Below, one piece after another: positions 1 through 5,018 of a stretch of 5,018 bases of DNA; the first letter of the stretch is position 1, and every line of letters begins with the position of its first letter. A program made the position numbers and the translations under genes. The stretch comes from Pseudomonadota bacterium (GTDB lineage: Bacteria > Pseudomonadota > Gammaproteobacteria > Xanthomonadales > Rhodanobacteraceae). The notes beneath the pieces are model-generated. The model saw only the letters and a program-made list of their open reading frames with translations. It was not told where the DNA came from and ran no database searches. The stretch covers positions 1-5,018 of the forward strand of contig JAJXTX010000193.1 of the NCBI GenBank assembly GCA_021783385.1, written 5' to 3'.

Positions 1-27
1 GCGCCATTGTCGGCGCGTCGATGCCGC

Positions 28-35
28 AGAGGAAG
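28..35 (+). promoter_or_regulatory. Ribosome binding site that fixes the start of the first gene
   Basis: The purine run AGAGGAAG contains a good Shine-Dalgarno core (GAGG) and lies 6 bases before the ATG at 42. An earlier in-frame ATG at 21 lies upstream of this site and has no such sequence before it, so 42 is preferred. Confidence 0.7.
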
Positions 36-41
36 ATACCC

Positions 42-635
42 ATGAGCGATGTGCTTGCCGAGTCCGCCCTCGATCAGCTGTTCCGTCACGCCCGTACCTT
101 CAACGCGTGGCTGCCGCGAGACGTCAGCGACGAGCAGCTGCAGCAGCTGTATGAGCTGGCCAGGTTCGGCCCGACCAGCGCCAACGCATCGCCGATGCGG
201 GTGGTGTTCGTGAAGTCGAAGCAGGCCAAGGCGAAGCTGGAGCCGTTCCTGTCCGAGGGCAACCGGGCCAAGACGATGGAGGCGCCGGTGACCGCGATCA
301 TCGCCACCGACCACGAGTTCTACGAAAAACTGCCCAGGTTATTTCCGCATGCCGATGCGCGCAGCTGGTTCGTCGGCAACCAGCCGCTGATCGACGCCAC
401 CGCGTTGCGCAACGGCACCCTGCAGGGCGCCTATGTATTGCTGGCCGCACGGGCGATCGGACTGGACTGCGGACCGATGTCCGGCTTCGACCAGGCTGGT
501 GTCGACGCCGCCTTTTTCGCGGGCACCGCGGTGAAGTCCAATTTCCTGATCAACATCGGTTACGGCGATGCCAGCCGCAACCTGTTTCCACGCAGCCCGC
601 GGCTGGCCTTCGACGAAGCCTGCACGATCGCCTGA
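42..635 (+). CDS. Nitroreductase-family flavoenzyme, RutE/HadB-like (putative malonic semialdehyde reductase)
   Basis: This 197-residue protein closely matches the RutE/HadB branch of the nitroreductase fold. These are cytoplasmic FMN-dependent NAD(P)H oxidoreductases. E. coli RutE is about 196 residues and reduces malonic semialdehyde to 3-hydroxypropionate in pyrimidine breakdown. Visible signatures are the N-terminal L-F-x-x-A-R-T stretch (Arg18), the flavin-contact motif GPTSANASP at 43-51, the W-x-x-x-Q-x-x-I helix around 109-117, the segment [20 protein letters not shown] (123-142) that leads into CGPMSGFD, and NIGYGD at 171-176. Length and motifs suggest an intact gene. The start at 42 is chosen from the Shine-Dalgarno position and the family length; a start at 21 would add seven residues. 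No other rut gene is nearby, so the malonic semialdehyde role is an annotation by homology; a general quinone or nitro-compound reductase is equally possible. The YceI-family gene follows after 38 bases without a terminator, so the two are probably cotranscribed. Confidence 0.92.
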   Translation: MSDVLAESALDQLFRHARTFNAWLPRDVSDEQLQQLYELARFGPTSANASPMRVVFVKSKQAKAKLEPFLSEGNRAKTMEAPVTAIIATDHEFYEKLPRLFPHADARSWFVGNQPLIDATALRNGTLQGAYVLLAARAIGLDCGPMSGFDQAGVDAAFFAGTAVKSNFLINIGYGDASRNLFPRSPRLAFDEACTIA

Positions 636-673
636 ACCCGTCCCCTGCCATCCCTGTCCACGGAGCCACGTCC

Positions 674-1282
674 ATGCGCGCATTCAAACATCTCGCTCTT
701 GCCGGCCTGCTTGCCGGCGCCGGTCTCATCCATGCCGGCGCCGCGCAGGCCGCTCCGGTGACCTACCGGCTCGACCCCGACCACACCATGGTGCTGTTCA
801 GCTGGAACCACTTCGGCTTCTCCAACCCCACCGCTGACCTCGGGCTGGGCCAGGGCACGCTGGTGTTCGACGAGCAGCATCCGGCCAGGTCCAGCGTGGA
901 CGTGACGCTGCCGCTGAGCCTGCTGGACACGCACGTGCCGGCGCTGGACAAGCATCTGAAGGAAGCCGATTTCTTCGACGCCGACAAGTACCCCACGGTG
1001 ACTTTCAAGAGCACCAGGGTGCAGCCGTTGGGTGGCCACAAGTTCAAGGTTACCGGCGAGCTCACCGTGCATGGCGTGACCAAGCCGGTGGTGCTGGACG
1101 CCACCCTCAACAAGATCGGCATCCACCCGATGACCAAGGCGCAGTCGATCGGCTTCGATGCCACCGCCACCCTGAAGCGCTCGGAGTTCGGCATCGGCGC
1201 CTACGTGCCGATGGTCAGCGACCTGATCACCATTCACATCACCACCGAAGGCTCGGTGCCGAAGGCCGACGCGGCCAAGTAA
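674..1282 (+). CDS. YceI-family exported lipocalin-like protein
   Basis: The 202-residue product starts with a clear Sec signal peptide: a basic n-region (MRAFKH), a hydrophobic core from about 7 to 20, and an AQA cleavage motif at residues 24-26. The mature protein of about 176 residues would be periplasmic. YceI signatures run through it: Y-x-L-D-x-D-H-T near 31-38, the block HLKEADFFDADKYPTVTFKS at 94-113, GELTVHGVTKPVVLDATL at 128-145, and LKRSEFGIGAY at 167-177. YceI proteins form an eight-stranded beta barrel that binds isoprenoid-type lipids; several are induced by base or osmotic stress, but their physiological role is mostly unknown. The ATG at 674 has a GGAG ribosome site 8 bases upstream (662-665). 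The gene sits 38 bases after the flavoenzyme gene and is followed directly by a terminator, so it ends this operon. Family assignment is firm; the ligand and role are not known here. Confidence 0.95.
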   Translation: MRAFKHLALAGLLAGAGLIHAGAAQAAPVTYRLDPDHTMVLFSWNHFGFSNPTADLGLGQGTLVFDEQHPARSSVDVTLPLSLLDTHVPALDKHLKEADFFDADKYPTVTFKSTRVQPLGGHKFKVTGELTVHGVTKPVVLDATLNKIGIHPMTKAQSIGFDATATLKRSEFGIGAYVPMVSDLITIHITTEGSVPKADAAK

Positions 1283-1309
1283 ACGCGGCAGTCCGCAGGA
1301 CGGCTGCGT
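1283..1309 (+). other. Imperfect hairpin directly after the YceI stop codon
   Basis: A 12-bp imperfect stem (ACGCGGCAGTCC against GGACGGCTGCGT, with one G-U pair and one mismatch) encloses a three-base GCA loop. It begins on the first base after the stop codon and lacks a T-tract, so it is not a terminator by itself. It could protect the 3' end of the message or form a tandem structure with the terminator 7 bases further on. Confidence 0.45.
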
Positions 1310-1316
1310 TAATGAG

Positions 1317-1360
1317 CAGTCACAAGAAACCGCGCCCCGAGGCGCGGTTTTTTGTGATTG
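1317..1360 (+). terminator. Rho-independent terminator of the flavoenzyme-YceI operon
   Basis: The core is a perfect 10-bp stem, AAACCGCGCC (1327-1336) and GGCGCGGTTT (1341-1350), with a four-base loop CCGA. A run of six T follows at 1348-1353. Pairing continues outward to 1317 and 1360, giving about 20 bp with two G-U pairs. The A-rich left arm and T-rich right arm mean it could stop transcription from either side, although only + strand genes are seen here. It separates the first operon from the envelope cluster. Confidence 0.9.
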
Positions 1361-1402
1361 GTGCGCGCGGCCGCTCCGACTCGCGCGGGCAGCGTCGCCT
1401 GC

Positions 1403-1408
1403 TACCAT
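1403..1408 (+). promoter_or_regulatory. Candidate -10 element before the zinc-finger gene
   Basis: TACCAT matches the sigma-70 -10 consensus at five of six positions and lies 32 bases before the start codon, just after the terminator. No convincing -35 box is seen at the expected spacing. Because a strong terminator lies upstream, a promoter is needed somewhere in 1361-1430, which supports this site. Confidence 0.4.
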
Positions 1409-1429
1409 CGCTTGCCTGATCTCCCGCCT

Positions 1430-1433
1430 GGAG
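1430..1433 (+). promoter_or_regulatory. Ribosome binding site that fixes the start of the zinc-finger gene
   Basis: GGAG lies 7 bases before the ATG at 1441. An in-frame TTG at 1435 is only one base from this site and is too close to be used, so the ATG is the start. Confidence 0.75.
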
Positions 1434-1440
1434 TTTGCCG

Positions 1441-1650
1441 ATGTCGCGTCCCCTTTCCGCGGCCATGCCGCTGGTGCCCGCAAATGCCGAAAATCGTTAC
1501 GAAGTGACGCGCGCCGACCTCCCGCTGTCATGCCCGATGCCCGGGATGGCGCTGTGGAATTCCCACCCGAAGGTCTATCTGCCGATCGTCGATGACGGTG
1601 GCGAATCAACCTGCGCCTACTGCGGCGCGCGCTACGTGCTGCGCGACTGA
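1441..1650 (+). CDS. Zinc-finger CHCC domain mini-protein (zf-CHCC, NDUFS6-like)
   Basis: This 69-residue protein belongs to the zf-CHCC family (PF10276 type), the domain also found in the mitochondrial complex I subunit NDUFS6. The four likely zinc ligands are Cys31, His42, Cys58 and Cys61, in the family pattern C-x10-H-x15-C-x2-C. Other typical features are the segment LSCPMPGMALWNSHPKVYLP (29-48), the acidic turn before the CAYCGARYVL knuckle, and a stop almost directly after the domain. There is no signal peptide or membrane segment, so it should be cytoplasmic. Its bacterial function is not established. Homologues in beta- and gammaproteobacteria often lie beside lipopolysaccharide glycosyltransferase genes, as here, where a family-4-type glycosyltransferase gene starts 53 bases later. 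The stretch before it (1361-1440) holds only the candidate promoter and ribosome site. Family assignment is strong; role is unknown. Confidence 0.93.
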   Translation: MSRPLSAAMPLVPANAENRYEVTRADLPLSCPMPGMALWNSHPKVYLPIVDDGGESTCAYCGARYVLRD

Positions 1651-1662
1651 GCAGCCAGTCTC

Positions 1663-1668
1663 GATAAT
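1663..1668 (+). promoter_or_regulatory. Candidate -10 element before the family-4 glycosyltransferase gene
   Basis: GATAAT matches five of six positions of the sigma-70 -10 consensus and lies 35 bases before the ATG at 1704. The expected -35 position falls in the end of the zinc-finger gene and shows no good match. It would be an internal promoter of the cluster, and read-through from upstream is equally likely. Confidence 0.3.
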
Positions 1669-1703
1669 GTGAACTGCGGCACTGTTTTTGCTTGCCTGCA
1701 GTG

Positions 1704-2858
1704 ATGAAGGCCACCAGTCCCGAGCTCATGTCCAGCATTGTTGCGCCCGCCAGGCTGTTGACGGTGGTTCAGCTGATCCCTGCGCTGCATTCCGGCGGCG
1801 CGGAGCGCTCGGCGCTGGAAATCGCCCGCGCGCTGGTGCAGGCCGGCCATCGCTCGGTGGTGATTTCGGCCGGCGGGCGGCTGGTGGAGCAGCTGCAGGC
1901 CGAGGGCAGCGAGCACGTACACCTGGACCTCGGCAGCAAATCGCTCCGCACGCTGGGACACCTCGGCACCCTGCGCCGGCTGCTGCGCGAACTGCAGCCC
2001 GATATCGTGCACGCCCGTTCGCGGCTTCCGGGGTGGCTGGGCTGGTGGGCGCTGAAGGGGATGACGCCGCGCCCGCACTTCGTCACCACCGTGCACGGGC
2101 TCAATTCGCCCGGACGCTACAGCGCGATCCTGCTGCGCGGCGAGCGGGTGATTGCGGTCTCGCAGACCATGCGGGATTACGCGTTGAGCCATTACCCCTG
2201 GCTCGAGCCAGCCCGCGTGCGGGTGATTCCGCGCGGCATCGACCCTGGCGCGTTTCCCTACGGCCACCGTCCCGACGAGGCCTGGCAGAGGGCATTCCTG
2301 GCCGAGTATCCAGCGCTCGCCGGGGCGCCACTGCTGACCCTGCCCGCGCGCGGCACGCGGCTGAAGGGTCATCGCGATGCGATCGAGCTGCTCGCTGATC
2401 TCAAGCGCCGCGACATCGAGGCACGGCTGCTGCTGCTGGGCGTGATCGAGCCCGGCCGCGAAGCCTACCTGGCCGAGCTGCACGAACTGATCCGCCTGCG
2501 CGGGGTGACGTCGCAGGTCGTGCTGACGCCCGCGCGCAACGACATCCGCGACATTTACGCGATTTCCACGCTGATCCTGCAGCTGTCGAACAAGCCCGAG
2601 TCGTTCGGCCGCACGGTGGTGGAGGCGCTGTCGCTGTGTCGGCCGGTGCTTGGCTATGCGCACGGCGGCGTCGGCGAGCTGCTGGCCGAGCTGTATCCGG
2701 CCGGCCGCGTGCCGCCGGGTGACCGCGAGCGGCTGGTCGAGCGCGCCGCCGAGCTGCTGCGGGTGGCCCCGCCGATCTCGCCGCTGCAGAGCTACCGGCT
2801 GGTCGACATGCAGCTGGCCACGCTGGCGCTGTACGAGGAAGTGGCCGCCACGGCTTGA
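1704..2858 (+). CDS. Glycosyltransferase, GT4-type GT-B fold (lipopolysaccharide core or envelope glycan)
   Basis: The 384-residue product has the layout of a GT-B retaining glycosyltransferase that moves a sugar from an activated nucleotide donor to a glycan on the inner membrane face. The N-terminal acceptor domain begins with a beta strand (LLTVVQLIPAL) and the glycine-rich loop SGGAER at 30-35, followed by DIVHARS at 100-106 and TVHG at 129-132. The linker carries VIPRGID (175-181). The C-terminal donor domain shows RLKGH at 219-223 and the family E-x7-E motif with Glu299 and Glu307 (PESFGRTVVEAL), then GGVGELL. Length is normal and nothing seems broken. The start is uncertain: ATG 1704 is the first good choice, but neither it nor ATG 1728 (376 residues) has a strong ribosome site. 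The ligase-like gene follows after 67 bases. Context suggests a step in core oligosaccharide assembly; donor and linkage cannot be inferred. Confidence 0.92.
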   Translation: MKATSPELMSSIVAPARLLTVVQLIPALHSGGAERSALEIARALVQAGHRSVVISAGGRLVEQLQAEGSEHVHLDLGSKSLRTLGHLGTLRRLLRELQPDIVHARSRLPGWLGWWALKGMTPRPHFVTTVHGLNSPGRYSAILLRGERVIAVSQTMRDYALSHYPWLEPARVRVIPRGIDPGAFPYGHRPDEAWQRAFLAEYPALAGAPLLTLPARGTRLKGHRDAIELLADLKRRDIEARLLLLGVIEPGREAYLAELHELIRLRGVTSQVVLTPARNDIRDIYAISTLILQLSNKPESFGRTVVEALSLCRPVLGYAHGGVGELLAELYPAGRVPPGDRERLVERAAELLRVAPPISPLQSYRLVDMQLATLALYEEVAATA

Positions 2859-2891
2859 GTTGCGGTGTGCGCCGGCCGCCGCGCGCGCGCC

Positions 2892-2897
2892 TACAAT
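2892..2897 (+). promoter_or_regulatory. Candidate -10 element before the ligase gene
   Basis: TACAAT matches five of six positions of the sigma-70 -10 consensus, placed 28 bases before the ATG at 2926 within the 67-base gap after the glycosyltransferase gene. No good -35 lies at 17 bases; a TTGAGT at 2855-2860 is too far away (31 bases). The hexamer overlaps an in-frame ATG at 2896, which matters for the start choice of the next gene. Confidence 0.4.
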
Positions 2898-2925
2898 GCC
2901 GGGTCGCCTCCGCCCCGGTTCCTCC

Positions 2926-4269
2926 ATGATTTCGTTCGCTACCCGACTCAAGGCTGCGCTGCGCTCGCCGCTGCTGCCGTTCTGGCTGGTCATCGCACTG
3001 TTGCCGTTCGGGCGCAGTTCCGAGCTGGGCACTTTCCTGTGCCTGCTGGGCACGGTGATGCTGTTCGCGCGCGATCCGCACGCGCTGCGTCAGCACCCCG
3101 GCGCGCGGCTGCTGCTGTGGCTGCTGGCGGCGTATGTCGGTGCCGCGCTGCTGTCGGCGGTCGACTCGATCGTGCCGGGCAAGAGCTGGGGTGACGTGGC
3201 CGGCCTGCTGCGCTACGTGCCGCTGGGCCTGTACGCCTGCTTCGCGATCCGCCGCGACAGCAAGCTGCAGGCGCTGTATGTGGCCGTCGCGCTGGTGCTG
3301 GCGCTGTGGGTCGTCGACGCCTGGGTGCAGGCGCTGACCGGCTGGAGCCTCGGCGGTCACGCCCAGGCCGAGCGCATCTCCGGCATCTTCGGCGCGACCC
3401 ATCTCAAACTCGGGCCGAGCCTGGCGGTACTGTCGCCGTTTGCCCTGTGGGCGGCGCGGCAGCGCTGGGGTCGGCCCGGTCTGCTGGTCGCCTTCGTGCT
3501 GGTGCTGGGGCCGGTGCTGCTGGCCGGCTCGCGCGCCGCGTGGCTGTGCTACGGCCTGGTGGCGCTGGGCTTTGCCTGGCGCGAGGCCAGCTCGCCGCGG
3601 CGCTTTGTCGGGCTTTGCGTGATCGCCGGACTGCTGATGACGCTGGCCGGCGGCATCGCCTGGAAAACCTCCACCCGCTTCCAGGACCGGATGGACCGCA
3701 CCCTGCTGGCGCTGCGCGGCACCGACCACTCCATCAACACCGCGCTCAGCGGCCGCCTCGACATCTGGCACGCCAGTCTGAAGATGATTGCGGCGCATCC
3801 GATCAACGGTGTCGGCGTGCGCGGCTTCCGCTATGCGTACCCGCACTACGTGCCGCCCAACGACCACTTCCTTGTCGCCGAACCGTGCGGCGTGGGGGAG
3901 GGCGCCTGCCACGCGCACCAGATCGTGCTGGAAATTCTCACCGAGACCGGCGCAATCGGCCTGCTGTTGTGGCTGGCCGGCGTGACGCTGGCGCTGCGCG
4001 CATGGCGGCGGGTCGGTGCGGCGGCGCGCGCGCGGGCGTTCCCCGTCACGCTGGCGCTGGGCGTGATGCTGTTTCCGCTGAACACCCATCTGGCCTTCTA
4101 TTCGGCCTGGTGGGGGCTGCTGTTCGCGTGGCTGCTCGGGCTGTGGTGCGCGAGTCTGTTTGTAGCCGACATCCCTGTCGGCACGGCACAAACCGGCGTC
4201 CGTGCCGGACTCCCCGAAACAGCTTCTGATCGGAACCTGTCGAGCCGGCTGGATAGCGATGGCACGTGA
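2926..4269 (+). CDS. O-antigen ligase/polymerase-family membrane protein (Wzy_C/WaaL superfamily)
   Basis: The 447-residue product is a polytopic inner-membrane protein with about 12 hydrophobic segments: roughly 14-29, 34-48, 61-80, 91-108, 114-134, 165-177, 185-200, 204-218, 227-245, 343-358, 371-384 and 388-413. A large periplasmic loop spans about 247-342. This is the topology of O-antigen ligases (WaaL) and related polymerases, which transfer undecaprenyl-linked glycan to the lipid A core. Key features are GSRAAW with Arg203 before the loop, SGRLDIWHASLKMI at 275-288, HPINGVGVRGFR at 291-302, and the catalytic-type motif HAHQIVLEILTETGAIGL at 329-346 with His331. Two cysteines, 321 and 328, flank a short loop just before this motif. 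The tail after 413 is hydrophilic and overlaps a structured repeat-like DNA element. The start is uncertain: ATG 2926 has no ribosome site and follows a pyrimidine-rich stretch; in-frame ATG 2896 would add ten residues. The reading frame stays open further upstream, but there it overlaps the previous gene and is not coding. Ligase versus polymerase cannot be settled from sequence, though the core-glycosyltransferase neighbours favour ligase. Confidence 0.9.
   Translation: MISFATRLKAALRSPLLPFWLVIALLPFGRSSELGTFLCLLGTVMLFARDPHALRQHPGARLLLWLLAAYVGAALLSAVDSIVPGKSWGDVAGLLRYVPLGLYACFAIRRDSKLQALYVAVALVLALWVVDAWVQALTGWSLGGHAQAERISGIFGATHLKLGPSLAVLSPFALWAARQRWGRPGLLVAFVLVLGPVLLAGSRAAWLCYGLVALGFAWREASSPRRFVGLCVIAGLLMTLAGGIAWKTSTRFQDRMDRTLLALRGTDHSINTALSGRLDIWHASLKMIAAHPINGVGVRGFRYAYPHYVPPNDHFLVAEPCGVGEGACHAHQIVLEILTETGAIGLLLWLAGVTLALRAWRRVGAAARARAFPVTLALGVMLFPLNTHLAFYSAWWGLLFAWLLGLWCASLFVADIPVGTAQTGVRAGLPETASDRNLSSRLDSDGT
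4162..4208 (+). repeat. REP-like GTAG element with two overlapping, mutually exclusive hairpins
   Basis: A GTAG tetranucleotide at 4162-4165 leads into a perfect 7-bp palindrome, GCCGACA (4165-4171) and TGTCGGC (4176-4182), with loop TCCC. The right arm is reused in a second perfect 8-bp inverted repeat, CGGCACGG (4179-4186) and CCGTGCCG (4200-4207), so only one can form at a time. A third small stem, CCGGC (4193-4197) and GCCGG (4204-4208), is possible. A GTAG head plus short palindrome is the hallmark of GTAG-type REP sequences known from Stenotrophomonas and relatives. It is the only GTAG on the + strand that I found. It lies in the codons for the ligase tail (about residues 413-428), 51 bases before the next start codon. 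REP identity is inference until other copies are found. Confidence 0.45.
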
Positions 4270-5018
4270 GCCGCTGTCGGTGGTGGTGATCACCCTCAAC
4301 AACGCCGACACGCTGGATGCCTGCCTGCGCCAGGTCGACTGGGCCGACGAGATCGTGGTGCTCGATTCCGGCTCCACCGACGACACCGTGGCAATCGCGC
4401 AGCGCCATGGCGCCCGCGTGGCGGTGCATCCGTTCGACGAATTCGGCCCGCAGAAGCAGCGCGCGATCGCGCTTGCCAGGCACGACTGGATCCTCAACCT
4501 GGATGCCGACGAGGTGCTTTCCGCGGCCAGCCGCGCGGTGATCGAGCGGGCGCTGGTGGCGCCGCGTCACGCCGGCTTCCGGCTGCCGCGGCGTGAGCGG
4601 ATGTTCTGGACGGTGCAGCATCCGCTGAGCTGGCGCAACGCGCACCTGCGCCTGTACGACCGCCGGCGCGGCCGCATGAACGATGTGGAGATCCATTCGG
4701 CGATGGAAGTCGACGGCCCGGTGAAGACGCTGTGGCGGGCCGACTTCATCAACGACAGCGATCCCGACATCGCCGGCAGGGTCAGCCGGATCAATCGCTA
4801 CAGCAGTGCCCTGGTGGCGCACAAGCTGCGCCGGCGCCAGCGCTTTGCCGGACTGCGCATGGTGATCTATCCGCCGTTTTTCTTTCTGCGTCAGTACCTC
4901 GCCAAGCGCTACTTCCTCAACGGTTCGGCCGGCTTCATCGCCAGCGTCGTCGGCGCGTTCTACGTCTTTCTGAAGTACGCCAAGCTGCACGAGGCGCAGC
5001 GTCATCAGCGCACGAAGA
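4259..5018 (+). CDS. Family 2 glycosyltransferase, WaaE/KdtX-like (3' end cut by the window)
   Basis: The frame is open from ATG 4259 to the right edge, giving 253 residues without a stop. WaaE/KdtX-type proteins are about 250-260 residues, so only a few residues are probably missing. The GT-A nucleotide-sugar domain is clear: LSVVVITLNN at 6-15, WADEIVVLDSGSTDDT at 28-43, FGPQKQRAIALARHDWILNL at 62-81 and the metal-binding LDADE with Asp82 and Asp84. Family members add a sugar, for example glucose to heptose I of the lipopolysaccharide inner core, at the cytoplasmic membrane face. Later typical parts are LRLYDRR (130-136), RINRYSS (177-183) and a hydrophobic, basic C-terminus (201-240) that probably attaches to the membrane. 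The usual V-H-E motif after the core reads IHSAME here. The start overlaps the ligase stop by 11 bases, and the ribosome site is weak (GGA at 4251-4253), so translational coupling is likely. The donor and acceptor sugars are unknown. Confidence 0.92.
   Translation, partial: MAREPLSVVVITLNNADTLDACLRQVDWADEIVVLDSGSTDDTVAIAQRHGARVAVHPFDEFGPQKQRAIALARHDWILNLDADEVLSAASRAVIERALVAPRHAGFRLPRRERMFWTVQHPLSWRNAHLRLYDRRRGRMNDVEIHSAMEVDGPVKTLWRADFINDSDPDIAGRVSRINRYSSALVAHKLRRRQRFAGLRMVIYPPFFFLRQYLAKRYFLNGSAGFIASVVGAFYVFLKYAKLHEAQRHQRTK

Noticed and set aside
1..45. A reading frame from the left edge that ends with TGA in an ATGA overlap with the first gene
   Set aside because: Only 14 codons are visible and they are Arg/Cys-rich like an off-frame reading; there is too little sequence to call an upstream gene.
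1367..1374. GCGGCCGC palindrome between the terminator and the zinc-finger gene
   Set aside because: A simple eight-base palindrome made of G and C is common in DNA of this composition.
1387..1404. A second GTAG-type element on the minus strand (GTAG next to an imperfect palindrome before the zinc-finger gene)
   Set aside because: The stem has a mismatch and a wobble pair, and the region is so GC-rich that such a match is expected by chance.
1680..1703. A small hairpin (CACTG and CAGTG, 14-base loop) just before the glycosyltransferase start
   Set aside because: A five-base stem with a long loop is too weak to call a regulatory structure.
560..1738. A 392-codon minus-strand open frame opposite YceI, the terminator and the zinc-finger gene
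   Set aside because: It reads through a clear terminator and two well-supported genes, and its product is low-complexity and basic.
2650..2925. Possible long N-terminal extension of the ligase, overlapping the previous gene
   Set aside because: The frame is open, but most of it lies in the coding region of the glycosyltransferase; the translation is Cys/Arg/Pro-rich and does not look like a ligase N-terminus.
1632..3053. A 473-codon minus-strand open frame opposite the family-4 glycosyltransferase
   Set aside because: Same shadow composition (Gln/Arg/Ala/His), no motifs, and the opposite strand carries a full glycosyltransferase.
2401..4497. A 698-codon open frame on the minus strand across the glycosyltransferase, ligase and GT2 genes
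   Set aside because: Its translation is rich in Gln, Arg, His, Pro and Ala with no domain, and it lies opposite three genes with clear family motifs. Long antisense frames are expected in high-GC DNA with strong third-position bias.
4046..5005. A 319-codon minus-strand open frame opposite the family-2 glycosyltransferase
   Set aside because: It shadows a gene with intact GT-A motifs and shows no recognisable protein features.

Overview
The window is GC-rich. Almost all of it is coding, and every supported gene lies on the + strand. The gene content (a zf-CHCC mini-protein beside lipopolysaccharide-core glycosyltransferases and an O-antigen-ligase-type membrane protein), the codon bias and short intergenic gaps with TACAAT-like hexamers suggest a gammaproteobacterium of the Xanthomonadales/Rhodanobacteraceae type (Rhodanobacter, Dyella and relatives). 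That placement is inference from style and gene order; no marker gene is present.

There are two transcription blocks. Block 1 (positions 42-1282) holds a RutE/HadB-type nitroreductase-fold flavoenzyme and, 38 bases later, an exported YceI-family lipocalin-like protein. It ends in an imperfect hairpin followed by a strong rho-independent terminator (stem-loop 1317-1360).

Block 2 (1441 to the right edge) is a cell-envelope cluster. It contains a 69-residue zinc-finger (CHCC) protein, a family-4-type glycosyltransferase, an O-antigen ligase/polymerase-family membrane protein, and a family-2 glycosyltransferase of the WaaE/KdtX type. The last gene is cut by the window edge a few residues short of the usual family length. 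Together the glycosyltransferases and the ligase-like protein fit assembly of the lipopolysaccharide core and attachment of a glycan to it; the exact sugars cannot be read from sequence. Each of the first three genes of this block has a -10-like hexamer about 30-40 bases before its start, whereas the last gene overlaps the ligase gene by 11 bases.

I see no mobile element with a transposase, no RNA gene, no CRISPR array and no clearly new system. The most interesting non-coding signal is a compact structured element at 4162-4208, inside the 3' end of the ligase gene. It has a GTAG head with a perfect short palindrome, overlapped by a second, mutually exclusive 8-bp inverted repeat. It resembles the GTAG-type REP elements of Xanthomonadales and appears to supply the hydrophilic tail of the ligase.
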